64,000 bases of DNA from positions 3,057,001 through 3,121,000 of the forward strand of contig JAMWBK010000005.1 of the NCBI GenBank assembly GCA_029953675.1, written 5' to 3'. The stretch comes from Rhodosorus marinus (Eukaryota; Rhodophyta; Stylonematophyceae; Stylonematales; Stylonemataceae). The translations under genes were made by a program, and so were the position numbers. Positions within the stretch are counted from its first letter, which is position 1. Every line of letters starts with the position of its first letter. Shown here piece after piece: positions 21,361 to 33,327 of the stretch. Below the pieces are notes generated by a model that saw nothing but the letters and a program-made list of their open reading frames with translations, was not told where the DNA came from and ran no database searches.

Positions 21361-24300
21361 CTTTATTAGACATCAGTTCGTAGATCTTCCTCATCTTTTC
21401 TTTGATAAGTATTTGATTCTCAGTTCTTCCCGAAGCCGAGGTTTGGTGGTCTGCTAAAGCTCCCTAGAAGAGAACGAGTATTCCTGACTGCCAACCAAGA
21501 GTATACAGCTCTACGCCTTTGTTGAGCCGTCTGGGAAACGTGCTTCCCTCAAGATTCTTCGTTGATGTAGCGACTTCGAAAATTCGGGGGCGCTTACGCT
21601 ACGACCTAGATCACAGCTTCTCGCGGATACGTAGCTGTTTGAGGGATGCTCAATATGAAAACAATCAAGTAAAGTCTCTCCACCGTACTCCTAACAACGC
21701 GTACTCGAGGTTTGGTGTCCCAAGCTGCTTGTGCAAGCAACGAGTCTCTATTGCCCTCCTGCGCCACAAGTGCATCCCATCCGGCTTTGGCAGGCTACCA
21801 ACCCTGCAGAACGATTTTATCATGTGACGATGGAGCTGTGAAATAATGTCAAGAGGGTTATCAACCCCCCCATAACGAAAATTTGTCATGTGGGGAAAAG
21901 ACCGTGAAAATTGTGTCAACAAAATCCTGCACAGTGAGAGGTCAAAGACTGCCTAGCAATAGTGTCAGCAGGCAAGTTCATCGAGATAACCGAAAAGGCA
22001 GTACAACATGTTTTAGTAGACAATTGCAGTTTGAATCCAATGACCCCGCGCGCGAATCTTGGAGACTTCCGAGACAATGAATGGATGATGCTTAAACAGG
22101 GGAGCATTGGACGAGTTCACCGCATGCGAGAATTCGTCTGATGTAGGGAGCATTTCCGGTTTAGTAGCGGATTGCGACTTGCCTTCGTTTTTTCTTTTAT
22201 AGAGGGCCCGACCCTTGGCCCTCGCAGGTCAATCACCATCGTTTAGCCAGAGACAACAATCCTGTGATGAAGAATCGGTCAACGTTGTGCTGGAACGTAC
22301 ACTAACTTGGAAAAGAAAAGCGAGAGCGCGACTCAGATATCTTCCGTAGGATTCCAATTCCAGTAGACACAAAATTTCAAGACACAGAAAGTTCACCTTT
22401 TTTTTTGTCCTCTCGTATTCTCTTCCCTGGTCTTGGAGATATCCCTCACGATCTGAGGGAGCCCCATAAGGTCCGTTCTCGCTAGGAACATCATCGACTC
22501 TGCCACATCTACAACTCAGCCCGGCTATGTGAAAGCCCCCCATGCTTTAGCCGAAACGATACTCTCGTAAATCATTACTTTCTTGAGCAGAGTATTTTCA
22601 ATCACCAAAAAGGTTAGGATTTCATGTTCTCGCTGGACTTCAATCAACAAACGCGCTCGTTTCCCTAAATTCCATATTTTTGGTGTTGTTATTGCGAGAA
22701 CTCCTTCTCTCAATCAATTTTTGAGGGGAGTAGTATTGTCACCTTCTAAATTGCTGTTTCCAGAATTTTTTTCCTGCTTAAGAGTACGGAAAACGAAATC
22801 GAACCAAAAATGACATAAAGTATTAAAATAACAAAATAAAACTCTAGAACAATGGCAAGGAATGGGGCAGACCCTCATTCTGCTCACAGGTGTGTTCTGG
22901 TTCTTTCGCTGATATATTCGTCCAGACAAGATATACCCTGGACAAGCGCCCAGCACGGAAAAAGAGACAATAGACCGTGAAGGGGGGACCATCGCTTCTC
23001 CTTCGGACCGTCCCCCTAGTGGCAACAACGAACGGACGGATGCGCCAGAGAACAGAAAGCTAAGACAGGGAGACATCAGCGGAGCGTACCCCTTGCAACG
23101 AGGTACGCGAGGCTAGATTGCAAGGGAAGAATGCTCCGTGGGGACGAATATCTACGAGAGCCTTGATGCTGTTTATGGAAGCCCGGTTTCCGAGTCGCAA
23201 GACGCAAGAAAAAGAAACCGAAGAAGTGGGTGGCTAAGCAGTCACCCACACCCACCCCGGACACATTGTTGTTGTAAAACGTTCCAAAAACTATGTCTTG
23301 AATCGGCAATCAATATTCAGGATCCAAGTCCGGGATGCACAATTTCGGGATCTGAACATGCCGAGAAGATCAAAGCCAAAGAACAACCCGCTGTCTCAGA
23401 AAAAGTACGTACAGAACATTTTATAGACAACTACTAGCCTAGGACAATAATAATTCTATGAAATTCAATCTATTTATCATAAACTTGGTTCTTGTACTCT
23501 AAATTAGATGTTGCAGGGTCCTGTACCTAAAGCGCAACCAAAATCATATTATCTGCAATTTTTTACTTTCGGGGGCGTGTCTCGCGACGGTGACCTCCAA
23601 AATAAATAAATAAAAGAGAAAAGCGTTTATTTCCTCCAACCGATCGGGAAACCAGATCCGAATTCTATTGCTGGGTTGGTTTCATGTGAAAAATTTCCAA
23701 AATTAAAACTACTTCATCATTTAGTCGTTTCCCCCTCTTATGGTTTTCCTTGGACGTCTATTATGTGTTATAACTGTCCTATTGATTTTATCCTACTACT
23801 TAATTTATGAATGTATTATTGTATAAAAAGGTGGTGATGGTTATATGGGTCAATAGTTTTTAAAAGGGGTGGGTCAAGGTTTACTTTTTACCACAAAGCG
23901 TGCATCAGGGTCGGTACACAAAAATAATATTTTTGAAGAAAATATAAGTTACTAGTCTATCCTATTTCTCCATTGGACAAGGGTCTATCAAAAATGAATT
24001 TTTTTTTCTTCAATGCCACAAAAACAATCCCTCACCCTCCCCCCCCTTCTCCCCAAACAGCAATATTGCAGTAAAAGAAATGTTGATCCAAGTATACCCT
24101 CCTTACGAAACTGTTACCAAGAACCAAACGGTATATAAATTTTTCATTAAAGGATTCTAGGAAAATAGACAGGGGGGAAAAAGATTATTCCTTGATTAAC
24201 CCTCCACCCCTTCAACCAAACCCCCATCCCCGGGGGCAAAGAGAATAAATCCAGTCACCAAATCTGAAATTTAGTTCTTCGCGATTTGTGCAGATTTTAT

Positions 24301-25122
24301 TCATTAGATACTGTTCAGAGTCCTGAAATTACGAAATATTCGAGACAATTAGTACTATTTCCCTGAGAATGCTTTAAATTATTTTCTATTTTCTTGATAT
24401 GGATCTCGGGTATAATCGATTCCGTTGTATTAATTGCCAAACGGATATTAACCTGTAATCCTCCCTCACATTTGTTGAATTGTGTTTTTTTGTTATTTGT
24501 GAACTGGTTGATGGGATGAAGGCCTTAACGTTGAAGGATAAGCAATAGGGAAGGGCGGGGGCATATTCTCGACGGCAAGCAGCAGCTTATCTCTGAGAGT
24601 GCGAGCGGTTACGGGTGACGGGAAGGGGAGGAGGATAAACGGGAAAATATGCATGTCGAGATGGATTTTCTGGAGGACTGCTGATTAAAAAGCGGAATAT
24701 GGTCTTGGAGGGTTGGTAGAAGGAAACCGGGGGGTCTTGTGCTGTTGGAGCAAAAGTTGATGTACGTTGTCTTTGCTATGTTGTCGCGGTGGCGGCTGAA
24801 AAAGTAGGACGAGGGCTGTGGAGTGGATACGGGACAGTGGGAGGGTCCGTGGCTCCTTGACTTTTTTTCTTTGTTTTTGAGGAGAATCAATCGTTTGTTG
24901 TGTTCCTCGTTTTTTAGAGTAGGAAAACGAAGCTTGTTCTGGTGTTCAGGTCTGCTTGTTTTTGTGTGGAAAGTTGAGATAGACGGCGTTGTTATGTTCT
25001 GCGAGTGTTTGGTTGAGGAGAGGAGAAATCTGGGTTTTTGGTACTTAAGAGGTTTCTGCGTTCCACGCTCGATGCGGGGGAAGACTGGGCGTTATTGCAG
25101 AGAGGAGAAAATCGGATTCAGG
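21361..25122. other. 3.8-kb gene-poor interval
   Basis: No gene supported. Several 80-120-codon open frames exist on both strands (for example minus 21922-21665) without motifs, starts or splice partners. C-runs occur at about 24029-24056 and 24190-24240. An imperfect inverted repeat (GGGGGAC ... GTCCCCC) lies at about 22982-23016. From 24540 to 25120 the plus strand becomes G/T-rich ahead of the secreted-protein gene. Confidence 0.45.
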
Positions 25123-25653
25123 ATGGCGTCGAAAGCGTTGATTATTGGTTTGAGCGTTGTTTTGCTGAGTTTATTGGTTGACACAGTCCCGGTGTCGATC
25201 AGACGAGAATGGACGATGACAGCGGGTAAGTCCAGGGTGAAGCTGATGGCTCATTACGAGAGTGTCAGGCTGATGGAGCATCAGAACGAGCGGACGGGAA
25301 CTGCCGTTTTGGCCCTGGCCGTGGACGCTGACGGTGCGAGCGAGTTGCTGATGACTGTTAACGGCAGGAGACAGGCTGGTGGGAGGTTCGAAATTCGAGT
25401 CCAGGGGGCAGATAGCCGCGACTCTTCTGAATCTCAAAGGGAAGAGGAGAGCACCGATGTCCTGTGGTGGTTCGGCCACTTTGAAACTTCCGACCGTCGT
25501 GCTTTGGAAATCTCCCCTCAAACTAAGTGCGTTGACGTCTCTGTGCTTCACAACGACGTCGTGGATGCTTTCCAGATTCTGAGTGACGGTGTAACCACCA
25601 ATGAGTATGTAGACGCCAGGAAAGGCTCATCGATCAGCTTCTGCAGAGCATAG
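25123..25653 (+). CDS. Secreted or ER-luminal protein of unknown function
   Basis: 176 residues, one exon. The start at 25123 is chosen because MASKALIIGLSVVLLSLLVDTVPV is a typical signal peptide; the open frame continues upstream but that part is unlike a leader. The mature part is polar and probably beta-rich (VKLMAHYESVRLMEHQ, TGTAVLALAVDADGASELL, RFEIRVQG), with a WWFGHFET patch and two Cys near the C terminus (TKCVDVSV, SISFCRA). A large luminal domain of p24 or jelly-roll type is conceivable, but there is no C-terminal membrane segment. I do not recognise the family. Confidence 0.55.
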   Translation: MASKALIIGLSVVLLSLLVDTVPVSIRREWTMTAGKSRVKLMAHYESVRLMEHQNERTGTAVLALAVDADGASELLMTVNGRRQAGGRFEIRVQGADSRDSSESQREEESTDVLWWFGHFETSDRRALEISPQTKCVDVSVLHNDVVDAFQILSDGVTTNEYVDARKGSSISFCRA

Positions 25654-26507
25654 AAGCTGATCCCCTTGGATTAGAAGCTCCGGCCCTGCTCCTTTGGTTT
25701 TGTACAAAATTAAAGAATCAATTTATCTTCGTCTAAGCGCATTTTTGTCCCAATCTTTACACATACTGTCCCGTCCGTACGTCATCCTCGTTTCCTTTCA
25801 AGTGCCTAGATGCTCCTGTGACTCCCCGGGAAACACGCCAAGCTAACGTTGGACCTGCGCCGCCCTCTTAAAGCTTTACAAAGCTAGGATCCAGTTCCTC
25901 TAAAAGCAGTGCCCGTCCGAACAAAAGTCACGTCATAGCATCCTTGGGACCACACACGCGGACTGCTTGGCGCACAGAATAAGACCGGTGGAGCAAAAAC
26001 CGCACGATCTTCTTCAGACAAACATCCAGCCATACCCGATCGAAGTCAAGGACATGAGCGAATGTGCTCTTCCAAAGTCAACCGCTGTCAGCACATCAAC
26101 ACTAAAGAATGACACGAGCAAGTAGAGCACGGATCGAAGCTGGATTTGGTCTACCCGTCTAATAATCCACCCGTGTCCGCCATGAGTTCAGCTCGAGGGT
26201 TCTAGCTGTGCCCATAGATCGAACATGTCTTCTCAAGACCTTACCGATCCGCTATAGCTCTCAAGACACCGGGCATTCACTTCAGCCTCAAGCTACTAGC
26301 CGTCCGCGTAGAGCGATGACGCATCTTCGGACGAGCTTTGTCCCATCCGAAGTCCGACCTCGCAGCGTTGGCTTTAGGGAGTGAGTGCCCACTATACCGA
26401 AGCGATTGGTGGACTGGCGATGAGGAAGGAGAAGGACGCTTTGCTGTGATCAAGCTTTTAAGAGGTCTATTCCTAATTTATTCTGTCAAGTTTTGGTCTG
26501 GAAGTAC
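25654..26507. other. Intergenic
   Basis: No gene or repeat recognised. Confidence 0.5.
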
Positions 26508-27233
26508 ATGATGGCTTCGTTTGATTTCGAACGGATGCTGAGTGCCTTCGAGGTGATTACTTTTGAGAAGGATGCTGAGAATTCGTTGCCGGACTCTGAG
26601 CCGTTTACTGGGGCGATGGAGAATGTAGGAATGCTGTTTGAACATCTCGGGACTGGTTTTGGGTTTATAAAGAATGATATTGAAACGAAAACCGCGATTG
26701 TGAGGGAGTCTACTAAGCAGGATCCGGTAGCGAATAAATCGCTTCAGGATGTTGTTGAGAGAGAGCTTGCCGAGAAGAAAGCTAGAGTTAAGAAACCTCC
26801 TAGTATCAGTAGAACTGTTCTGCGATTGATGTGGGCAACCAGGCAAGTCCATCTATCCACAAAGCAGCGACCTAAAACGACGTTAGCTTGATGAGAAGCT
26901 CTTACAATGGCGCCTGTTTCCCAACTTAGGTTTCTTTATATTCTGATGGGAAAGATTGGAGAGGCAGTCCAGCCTGGATCAAAGATGACACTTCGGGATT
27001 GTGTATCTCACGCCTACGACACAGCGCTCAAGCCGAACCACGGGTTCTTAATTCAGAAGGCTGCTGGAGCGGCGATGCTGCTTCTTCCAGACATTGACAC
27101 TTTCCTTACAAAGCTCAAAGTCGACAAAAGCAAGAGAGACGAATATCTGAAACGTATTGAAGACCACCTCGGACCGCTCGTTAGGAGAATGTACGGATAC
27201 TACGCTGAGCACGAGATTATGGATCTTCCATGA
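26508..27233 (+). CDS. Glycolipid transfer protein (GLTP/ACD11-type)
   Basis: Soluble sphingolipid or ceramide-phosphate transfer protein. Exons 26508-26842 and 26930-27233 join in phase (AG + G = Arg) to 212 residues, the normal length for a single all-helical GLTP domain. Matching landmarks are TVLRLMWATRFLYILMGKI (lipid-binding helix), LRDCVSHAYDTALKPNHGFL with the conserved His, then QKAAGAAMLLLPDIDTFLTK. The intron has a GC donor in the classic AG|GCAAGT context and a normal TTAG acceptor. Two adjacent ATGs (26508, 26511) could start translation. Whether the cargo is a glycolipid or ceramide-1-phosphate cannot be decided here. Confidence 0.85.
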
Positions 27234-28262
27234 CCAGTTCGCGGATCCATTTATGTACTACCAAACTTGTCATCGGCAAGAGACAGATCTAACCTAAACA
27301 GCTTTTTCGAAGAGTAAGAGTAATGCAAGCCCTTGGCGCAATCCGCATAGATATAGAACCAGGTACAAAGTCCTCATCATCCTTTAATGAGCTCCTCACT
27401 CTTCTGGTGTGACCCGGCTTGACCCCTTTGCATGAACAGCGGACATGGCACTACATACTGCAACGTCAGACGCTTGTCACCTGGAACTCTTTAGGTCTAT
27501 CCTGACCATCTTCCGTGAAGATTCCTTGCAGCGCTCTCGCACACGAATCTGCTGCACTCCGTTCGCTCATCAAGTCACCACCGATCACTCATCATCATCA
27601 CTTGACCTGATGAAAGTGCTTCGTCGATGACTCAGGAGGGCTGAGGAACGCATCAGATGTCTTGTAAAGTATGGAAAGCTGCAGCTAACTGGATCTACCA
27701 TTCCCGCAAACGCGTTGAGGGCACAGGATCTGTCTCCCTTTCGCTCATCTATGATTTGATGACCCAACAGGGTCATACAAACACGCTTAAGTCCCCAATG
27801 AAAACTCGAATCCTCTACTCAGAAAGCTACCGAGCTCATCCAGTCCATCACTGGTCGTCAACAAGTCGATTTGTCAAACCATAACCAGGTCGATGACAGA
27901 AAAGGGGACTAAAATCGCTTTTGGATTTGGGAAGCATACCGCTCACAACGACAGACAAGCAAGCTATTGATACGAACGGAGAATCAGTGATCGATCACCT
28001 TCCTGCTCCCCACGCCCGTCCATTCCTGTTCACCGACGGTGACAATTAGCAAACCTGTTCGATGGAGATGAGAGGCAAACGGTGACGAAGGAAGTTTGAG
28101 GGCTGTTCGAGAGGTGGTTGCGAAGTAGGTCCATGCTCAGCTTAGATTAAACAATGAACTGTCTAAAGCAAGCTGAAGCAGGCGCTAAAACTGGAAAAGT
28201 GTGTGAGAGGCTAGCGATGTTGGGTAGGTGGTAAAGAGTCGGGGTCTGAAGTCTGACTGAGG
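27234..28262. other. Intergenic
   Basis: No gene supported between the GLTP and helicase genes. Confidence 0.5.
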
Positions 28263-29582
28263 ATGGAGAATTTCCTCAAGCTGGGATTGAGAGAGAGCAC
28301 AGCTCGGGCGTTTGCATCTTTTGGATTTCATCATCCGACTGGAATCCAGGCTCTTGCGATCCCGAAGCTGCTGAAGAATGTGGATAGGAACTTCGTAGTG
28401 GCGGCTTCGACGGGGTCGGGGAAGACGTTGACGTACATGGCAGCGAGTATTGAGCGCATGAGGGATCGTGAAGAGGCGTCTGAAGCAGCGGGAAGAGTGA
28501 CTCTTCCTGGACGTCCACATACCCTTGTTCTGGTTCCGACAAGGGAGCTTGGAGAACAGGTTCTTGGGGTGGCCAAGGCGTTTTCACTGGATGCGAAATT
28601 CCGAGCCGCCTCTCTCCTGGGGAACGTTCCTGTCAGCAGGATGAACACTGCTATGGAACAGCCGTTTGATATTCTAGTAGCGACCCCAGGGACGCTCGTA
28701 GATTGGCTGGAGTGCCGATACCCGAAAGTATTCCTTTCTTACGTTAAGGACGTCGTTCTTGACGAAGCGGATGCTCTGTTGGCTGGTAAAGGCTTTCCAA
28801 TCGTTATGAAACCAATCCTCGACAAGCTCAATCGAAGAGATCGTGATGGAAGCGAGCGTAAGCGAAGGTTTATTTACGTCGGAGCAACGGCGCCAACTAA
28901 AATGCTAGAAAAGTTAAGCAAGGACCACCGGAAAGATCTTGAGATCGTCAAATCGAGAGACCTACATAAGATCCATTCCTCTGGCGTGTTCGCCGAGTTT
29001 GTCCTCATTAAGCAACACGAATCGAGGTTCACAGAGCTTCGTAAAGCTCTCGAACAAGGCCGGAGGATGATCATATTCTGTAAACAAGCTTCGACAGTTC
29101 AGTTCCTCGCTCACGTCATCGCGGATATGGGATTTGGATGTTCGATGCTGTATGGATCTCAGCCAAGACCCAATCGAGCAAAAAACTGGCGAGAGTACTC
29201 CGAGGCCTTTGTTAATACGATTGTTTGTACTGATATCGCTTCTCGTGGTCTGGATGATATTACCACTGAAACTGTGTTCATGTATGACCCACCGAAGACG
29301 GGTGTGGATTACCTTCATCGCACTGGACGGCTGAGAGCGAAAGGCAAGGTAATAGTTCTTGTAAATAAGTATGAACTGAATGCCACCAGAGCAATGTTCA
29401 TCAGTCACGTTAGGAATGAGACGATGGAGGATCTTGATAGGTATGAATATGTTCGGCTGCTTAACCATGTGAGGACCGCGCCGAGGAAGAGAGGCATTTT
29501 TAGGAACGCGATAGAACCTGCTCAGGAAGATCTTCAACATAGAATTACCTCAAGCGATCGGAAGCGACGAGTGGAAGGTTGA
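28263..29582 (+). CDS. DEAD-box RNA helicase, organellar type (DDX28/RH39-like)
   Basis: ATP-dependent RNA helicase of 439 residues, intronless. Q motif GIQALAIP (27-34), motif I ASTGSGKT (48-55), Ia PTRELG (92-97), Ib TPGTLVDW (141-148), II DEAD (167-170), III GAT (207-209, normally SAT), IV IIFCK (270-274), V TDIASRGLD (323-331) and VI HRTGR (352-356). The compact core without long tails and the form of its motifs resemble DDX28 and plant RH39, which act in mitochondrial and plastid ribosome assembly. No clear transit peptide precedes the Q motif from this ATG, so the compartment is open. The Gly in motif III and HRTGR rather than HRIGR in motif VI are departures from the consensus. Confidence 0.9.
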   Translation: MENFLKLGLRESTARAFASFGFHHPTGIQALAIPKLLKNVDRNFVVAASTGSGKTLTYMAASIERMRDREEASEAAGRVTLPGRPHTLVLVPTRELGEQVLGVAKAFSLDAKFRAASLLGNVPVSRMNTAMEQPFDILVATPGTLVDWLECRYPKVFLSYVKDVVLDEADALLAGKGFPIVMKPILDKLNRRDRDGSERKRRFIYVGATAPTKMLEKLSKDHRKDLEIVKSRDLHKIHSSGVFAEFVLIKQHESRFTELRKALEQGRRMIIFCKQASTVQFLAHVIADMGFGCSMLYGSQPRPNRAKNWREYSEAFVNTIVCTDIASRGLDDITTETVFMYDPPKTGVDYLHRTGRLRAKGKVIVLVNKYELNATRAMFISHVRNETMEDLDRYEYVRLLNHVRTAPRKRGIFRNAIEPAQEDLQHRITSSDRKRRVEG

Positions 29583-31143
29583 AAGGGGCTTGGCTGTGGT
29601 GAATTTCCAAACTATGTTGTCTGCTCCAGACTCTTTTACAAATTTGGAAGCTTAGGAAGAAAGTAGTCCAGTGATTTATTAGTTAAATATAACAGAGCCT
29701 AATTTGTATACACGATCTTCTCCAATCCACGTGATCCGCAGTGGCATTTTGAATGTGGTTCTGGCTTTCTATGTACACGCGTGAAACCTAGCTCATACCC
29801 GCAGGAAGGAATGGGATCTGATATTCAGTGATCGCGATTCGTACGAAAACCGTCAGAGTTTTTCTGGAGCTCTCAGGATCAAAAGGCGAAAGTGAAAGTC
29901 TCCTAGAGATCGTGCTATCCTCAGTCGAAAGATGGTTAAGTATAAAAGGTAATCTACACGGCTTTTTTCAGTAGACTGTCGTGAGTTATTAATGCATCAT
30001 CGGCACACTTCGCTCCAGGAGACATTCCACTTTCGCCCAAGACCGATCACTATTCGCGACTCTAACAAAAAAACAAAAAACAAAACATGAAATCCATGCC
30101 GAAACTCATTACCTCACCTCCTATGTTCAAAATCCTCCATCCCGCCTCCGATCTTCACATCACGTCGTCTAAGAATCCTTCTTAGACCCTTGAAATCCAA
30201 AAAAAGAAAAGATATCTATATAGATCATATCCAATATCATCCCCAAGCGAACCCGATCTCAATCTACAAGCCTTCACCCTCACCGCCGGCGTCTCTTGGG
30301 CAGCTCAACGCAGTTGTATAAATAAGTCTTGATATGTGATTGCACCCTCAACGCTCGCCGGACTGGGACAAGCAGTGGGACATCCGGTGTTGTCCCAGTG
30401 GGACGTTAAACTCCTCTTTTTGCATCTTTTACTTGTTTTGAGTGAGGCAGCGTTGGAAACTCTGAGGTCTGAACACGAAGCGATTCGGGCATTGCTTCGC
30501 TTCGCTTTGAAAGTTCTGGGATCACTTGCGGAATCACATTATTATTCGCTGCTTTTGGACAGATATGATAGGTTTGCGGATGTGGAGGCGATGCAAGATC
30601 GACGCAAATCGGATCATGGATGTCACTCCTGGATGACGGAAGACGGTACCTCCCTTGCCTCTTACGGAGGCTTCCATGTTACAGAAATTGTGGGATTAAG
30701 AGTACACAGGGAAGCCGATGGAAAGAAGGGAAGACAAGAACAGGGACTCGAGCCAGGTAAAAGAACGGAGATTCTTGGACGGTGATAGCGGGTGTTATCC
30801 CTGCGTCTCAGTTTGCGCTGAATAGACTCCGGGTTTCACCCACGCAAACTTTGGTATGAGGGAAATTGTAGAGTGGTTCCAACCCGGTTGGGCCAAGTTC
30901 CTTAGTCGGGTTCAAAAGAGAGATTGAGTTTAGCCGTTATTGCACACGAAGCCGGAAAATCGTTGATCGTTTATTAGTCTAAGAACGTGGGCAACGTTAA
31001 AGAATAGTTACTGGTGTTGATTCGCGCCGCAGGTTTGCAGAGCGCAGATGTTCACGAAAAATTTGTTTCGCTCGAATCAGGTTCAACGAGCTGCCGTCCA
31101 GACCATGGATTTCACCGCTGGCAGAGTAGCTCAGCTCCACAGT
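29583..31143. other. Intergenic with a doubtful open frame
   Basis: An open frame on the plus strand at 30336-30785 (150 codons, no ATG at its start; first internal ATG at 30591) is helical and Leu-rich (LHLLLVLSEAALETLRSEHE). It is preceded by TATAAATA near 30317. An acceptor-like TCCCAG at ~30400 and a donor-like CCAG|GTAAAA at ~30756 could make it an exon, but I could not build a complete gene. Confidence 0.3.
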
Positions 31144-33327
31144 TTATAGGGGTGCGTATGGCATCATCTCCACAGTCTTGAACTCCGCAAGCATGCGCTG
31201 GAATTCTTCCGCCGTCATGGTCTCGTTCTCTACAAGCCTCTTCGCAACAGCGTCAAGCAAGTTCCGGTTATCCAGCAGCACTTTCTTTGCACGCTCGTAA
31301 GCGTTTGAGACAAGTCTTTTTACTTCCTCGTCAACCTTTTCGCGTGTGGACATGCTCATCGGCGCACCGCTCTGAGCCATTTGCCTCCCCATAAACGGAT
31401 TCGCGGGAGAGTCGTCCAGAGCCAGCTGGCCGATTTCCTCAGAAAATCCAAACTGGGTTATCATCTGCCGAGCGACGCGTGTAACCTGTTGGAGATCATT
31501 GGACGCACCGTTCGTCACGTCCGCGTCGCCGTACACAATTTCCTCGGCGAGCCTCCCACCAAGGGCAACAGCAAGCTGTCCTTCAAGGAACTGCTTCGAA
31601 TATAGACCTGAATCCACACGGTCTTCGTTCGGAGCGAAAAACGTTACTCCTCCAGCTCCCCCGCGAGGAATTATAGTGATCTTTGCGACTTGGTCATAAT
31701 CGTGGGTCATTGCCCCAACGATCGCATGGCCAGCCTCGTGGTACGCAACCAGTTCCTTGTTTTCAGGGCTCATACCCTGCGACTGCCTTTCCAGCCCAAT
31801 AGTGAGCCTTTCAATTGCGTCATCAACTTCCCTCATGGTAATCTCAGTTTGGTCTCTGCGTGCAGCGTAGATGGCTGCTTCGTTGAGCATGTTTTGCAAG
31901 GACGCTCCGGAGAAACCTGGAGTCCGTCTCGCAATCATGTCAATGTCAACATCCGCCGCAAACGGTTTTCCACGCCCATGAACCCTGAGGATAGCGGCCC
32001 GACCCTTAAAGTCTGGAAGCTCTACCATGACGCGTCTGTCGAACCTTCCCGGTCGCGTGAGGGCCTGGTCCAGGATATCGGCCCTGTTCGTTGCCGCAAT
32101 GACTATCACGCCGTTGTTTCCTTCAAACCCATCCATTTCTACGAGGATCTGGTTCAGGGTTTGCTCACGTTCGTCGTTTCCGCCGGCGAAACCGGCTCCT
32201 CGCTGTCTTCCAACTGCATCAATTTCGTCGATGAATATAATGCACGGTGCCTTCTCCTTTGCTTGCTTGAAAAGATCCCGTACTCTGGACGCACCGACAC
32301 CGACAAACATCTCCACGAATTCTGAGCCCGCGATCGAGAAGAAGGGAACCGCTGCCTCTCCAGCAACGGCCCGTGCGAGGAGGGTTTTTCCGGTTCCCGG
32401 AGGGCCCTCCAACAGGACACCTCGAGGTATTTGAGCCCCCAGATCGCTGAAGGTCTCCGGTTCCTTCAAGAACGTGACTACCTCCTGAAGTTCCAACTTC
32501 GCTCCATCACAGCCGGCGACGTCGCCAAATACAACACCAGTCTCAGGTACCAGCTGAAACTTTGCCTGTGAACGTCCCATTTCCATGGGGTTGATTCCCC
32601 CACCTCCACCACCCATTCCACCTCCACCACCGGACCCCCCTTGGGATAGTCTCGACAGGAACCACAAACTCCCAATGAAGAAAAGCGGAAATAGCAAGGA
32701 CTGGAAGAACGCACCCGGGCCTCCCTCTTCCCTTTGCGGAACGACCGTAATATCGACCTTGTGTTCAGTCAGGGTCTTCATCAAGTTCGGATCATCAGGA
32801 AGGGCATCAAGACGCACAAGATAACCATCCTTGTCCGCCGCAAGGATCTGGCTACCATCAGCTGAAAAGGTGACCTTCTCAATTTCGTCCTCTTCCACAG
32901 CATCCATAAACTTGGAGTAGCGCCACTTCGATATTGTCTTGCTCTTAGACGCACTATTCTCCGGATTCATCTGCTTCTGGGTTGTTGAGCTCGTTTCCTT
33001 AGGGGCGTTCTGCAGACTCTGTTGAAACATAAGCCTGCTCTCCCCCTCTGCGAGCGCAGGCGAAACAGCGTAAGCGGTGACCACCATAGCGCTAAACAAC
33101 GCCAGTGCGGCCTTCTTCACCGGCTTCTCGTGCTTACATCGGAGGTCCTCGAAAAACCTATCCAGACGTTTCAGACCTCCAATCAAACCATCATTATCAT
33201 TCGGTACTCCTACCATCATCACCCGTAACCCACAACCAAACCGAGATACTCCACCTCCCCACCCATTGACCCGAAAGCCATTTCGGAAGACTAAAGAGGC
33301 ACCAGAATTTACAAACCCGATTTCCAT
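31144..33327 (-). CDS. FtsH metalloprotease, plastid thylakoid type (nuclear copy)
   Basis: Membrane-bound AAA+ zinc protease that degrades damaged thylakoid proteins such as photosystem II D1. 727 residues, one exon. The N-terminal ~70 residues look like a transit peptide; [20 protein letters not shown] (71-90) plus ALA is a hydrophobic thylakoid-transfer-like segment. A second membrane helix lies at 207-225, followed by a Gly-rich linker. Walker A GPPGTGKT (308-315), Walker B IIFIDE (363-368), second region of homology TRPGRFDRR (424-432), zinc site HEAGH (530-534) and a downstream acidic ligand near GASNDL. All catalytic motifs are intact. Red algal plastids usually encode an FtsH of their own (ycf25), so this would be an additional nuclear partner. 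C-runs lie at 33434-33472, upstream. Confidence 0.95.
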   Translation of the reverse strand: MEIGFVNSGASLVFRNGFRVNGWGGGVSRFGCGLRVMMVGVPNDNDGLIGGLKRLDRFFEDLRCKHEKPVKKAALALFSAMVVTAYAVSPALAEGESRLMFQQSLQNAPKETSSTTQKQMNPENSASKSKTISKWRYSKFMDAVEEDEIEKVTFSADGSQILAADKDGYLVRLDALPDDPNLMKTLTEHKVDITVVPQREEGGPGAFFQSLLFPLFFIGSLWFLSRLSQGGSGGGGGMGGGGGGINPMEMGRSQAKFQLVPETGVVFGDVAGCDGAKLELQEVVTFLKEPETFSDLGAQIPRGVLLEGPPGTGKTLLARAVAGEAAVPFFSIAGSEFVEMFVGVGASRVRDLFKQAKEKAPCIIFIDEIDAVGRQRGAGFAGGNDEREQTLNQILVEMDGFEGNNGVIVIAATNRADILDQALTRPGRFDRRVMVELPDFKGRAAILRVHGRGKPFAADVDIDMIARRTPGFSGASLQNMLNEAAIYAARRDQTEITMREVDDAIERLTIGLERQSQGMSPENKELVAYHEAGHAIVGAMTHDYDQVAKITIIPRGGAGGVTFFAPNEDRVDSGLYSKQFLEGQLAVALGGRLAEEIVYGDADVTNGASNDLQQVTRVARQMITQFGFSEEIGQLALDDSPANPFMGRQMAQSGAPMSMSTREKVDEEVKRLVSNAYERAKKVLLDNRNLLDAVAKRLVENETMTAEEFQRMLAEFKTVEMMPYAPL

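Noticed and set aside
28962-29540. 192-codon minus-strand open frame
   Set aside because: Antisense to the DEAD-box helicase, no motif.
31690-32325. 211-codon plus-strand open frame inside FtsH
   Set aside because: Antisense shadow of the conserved FtsH coding sequence.
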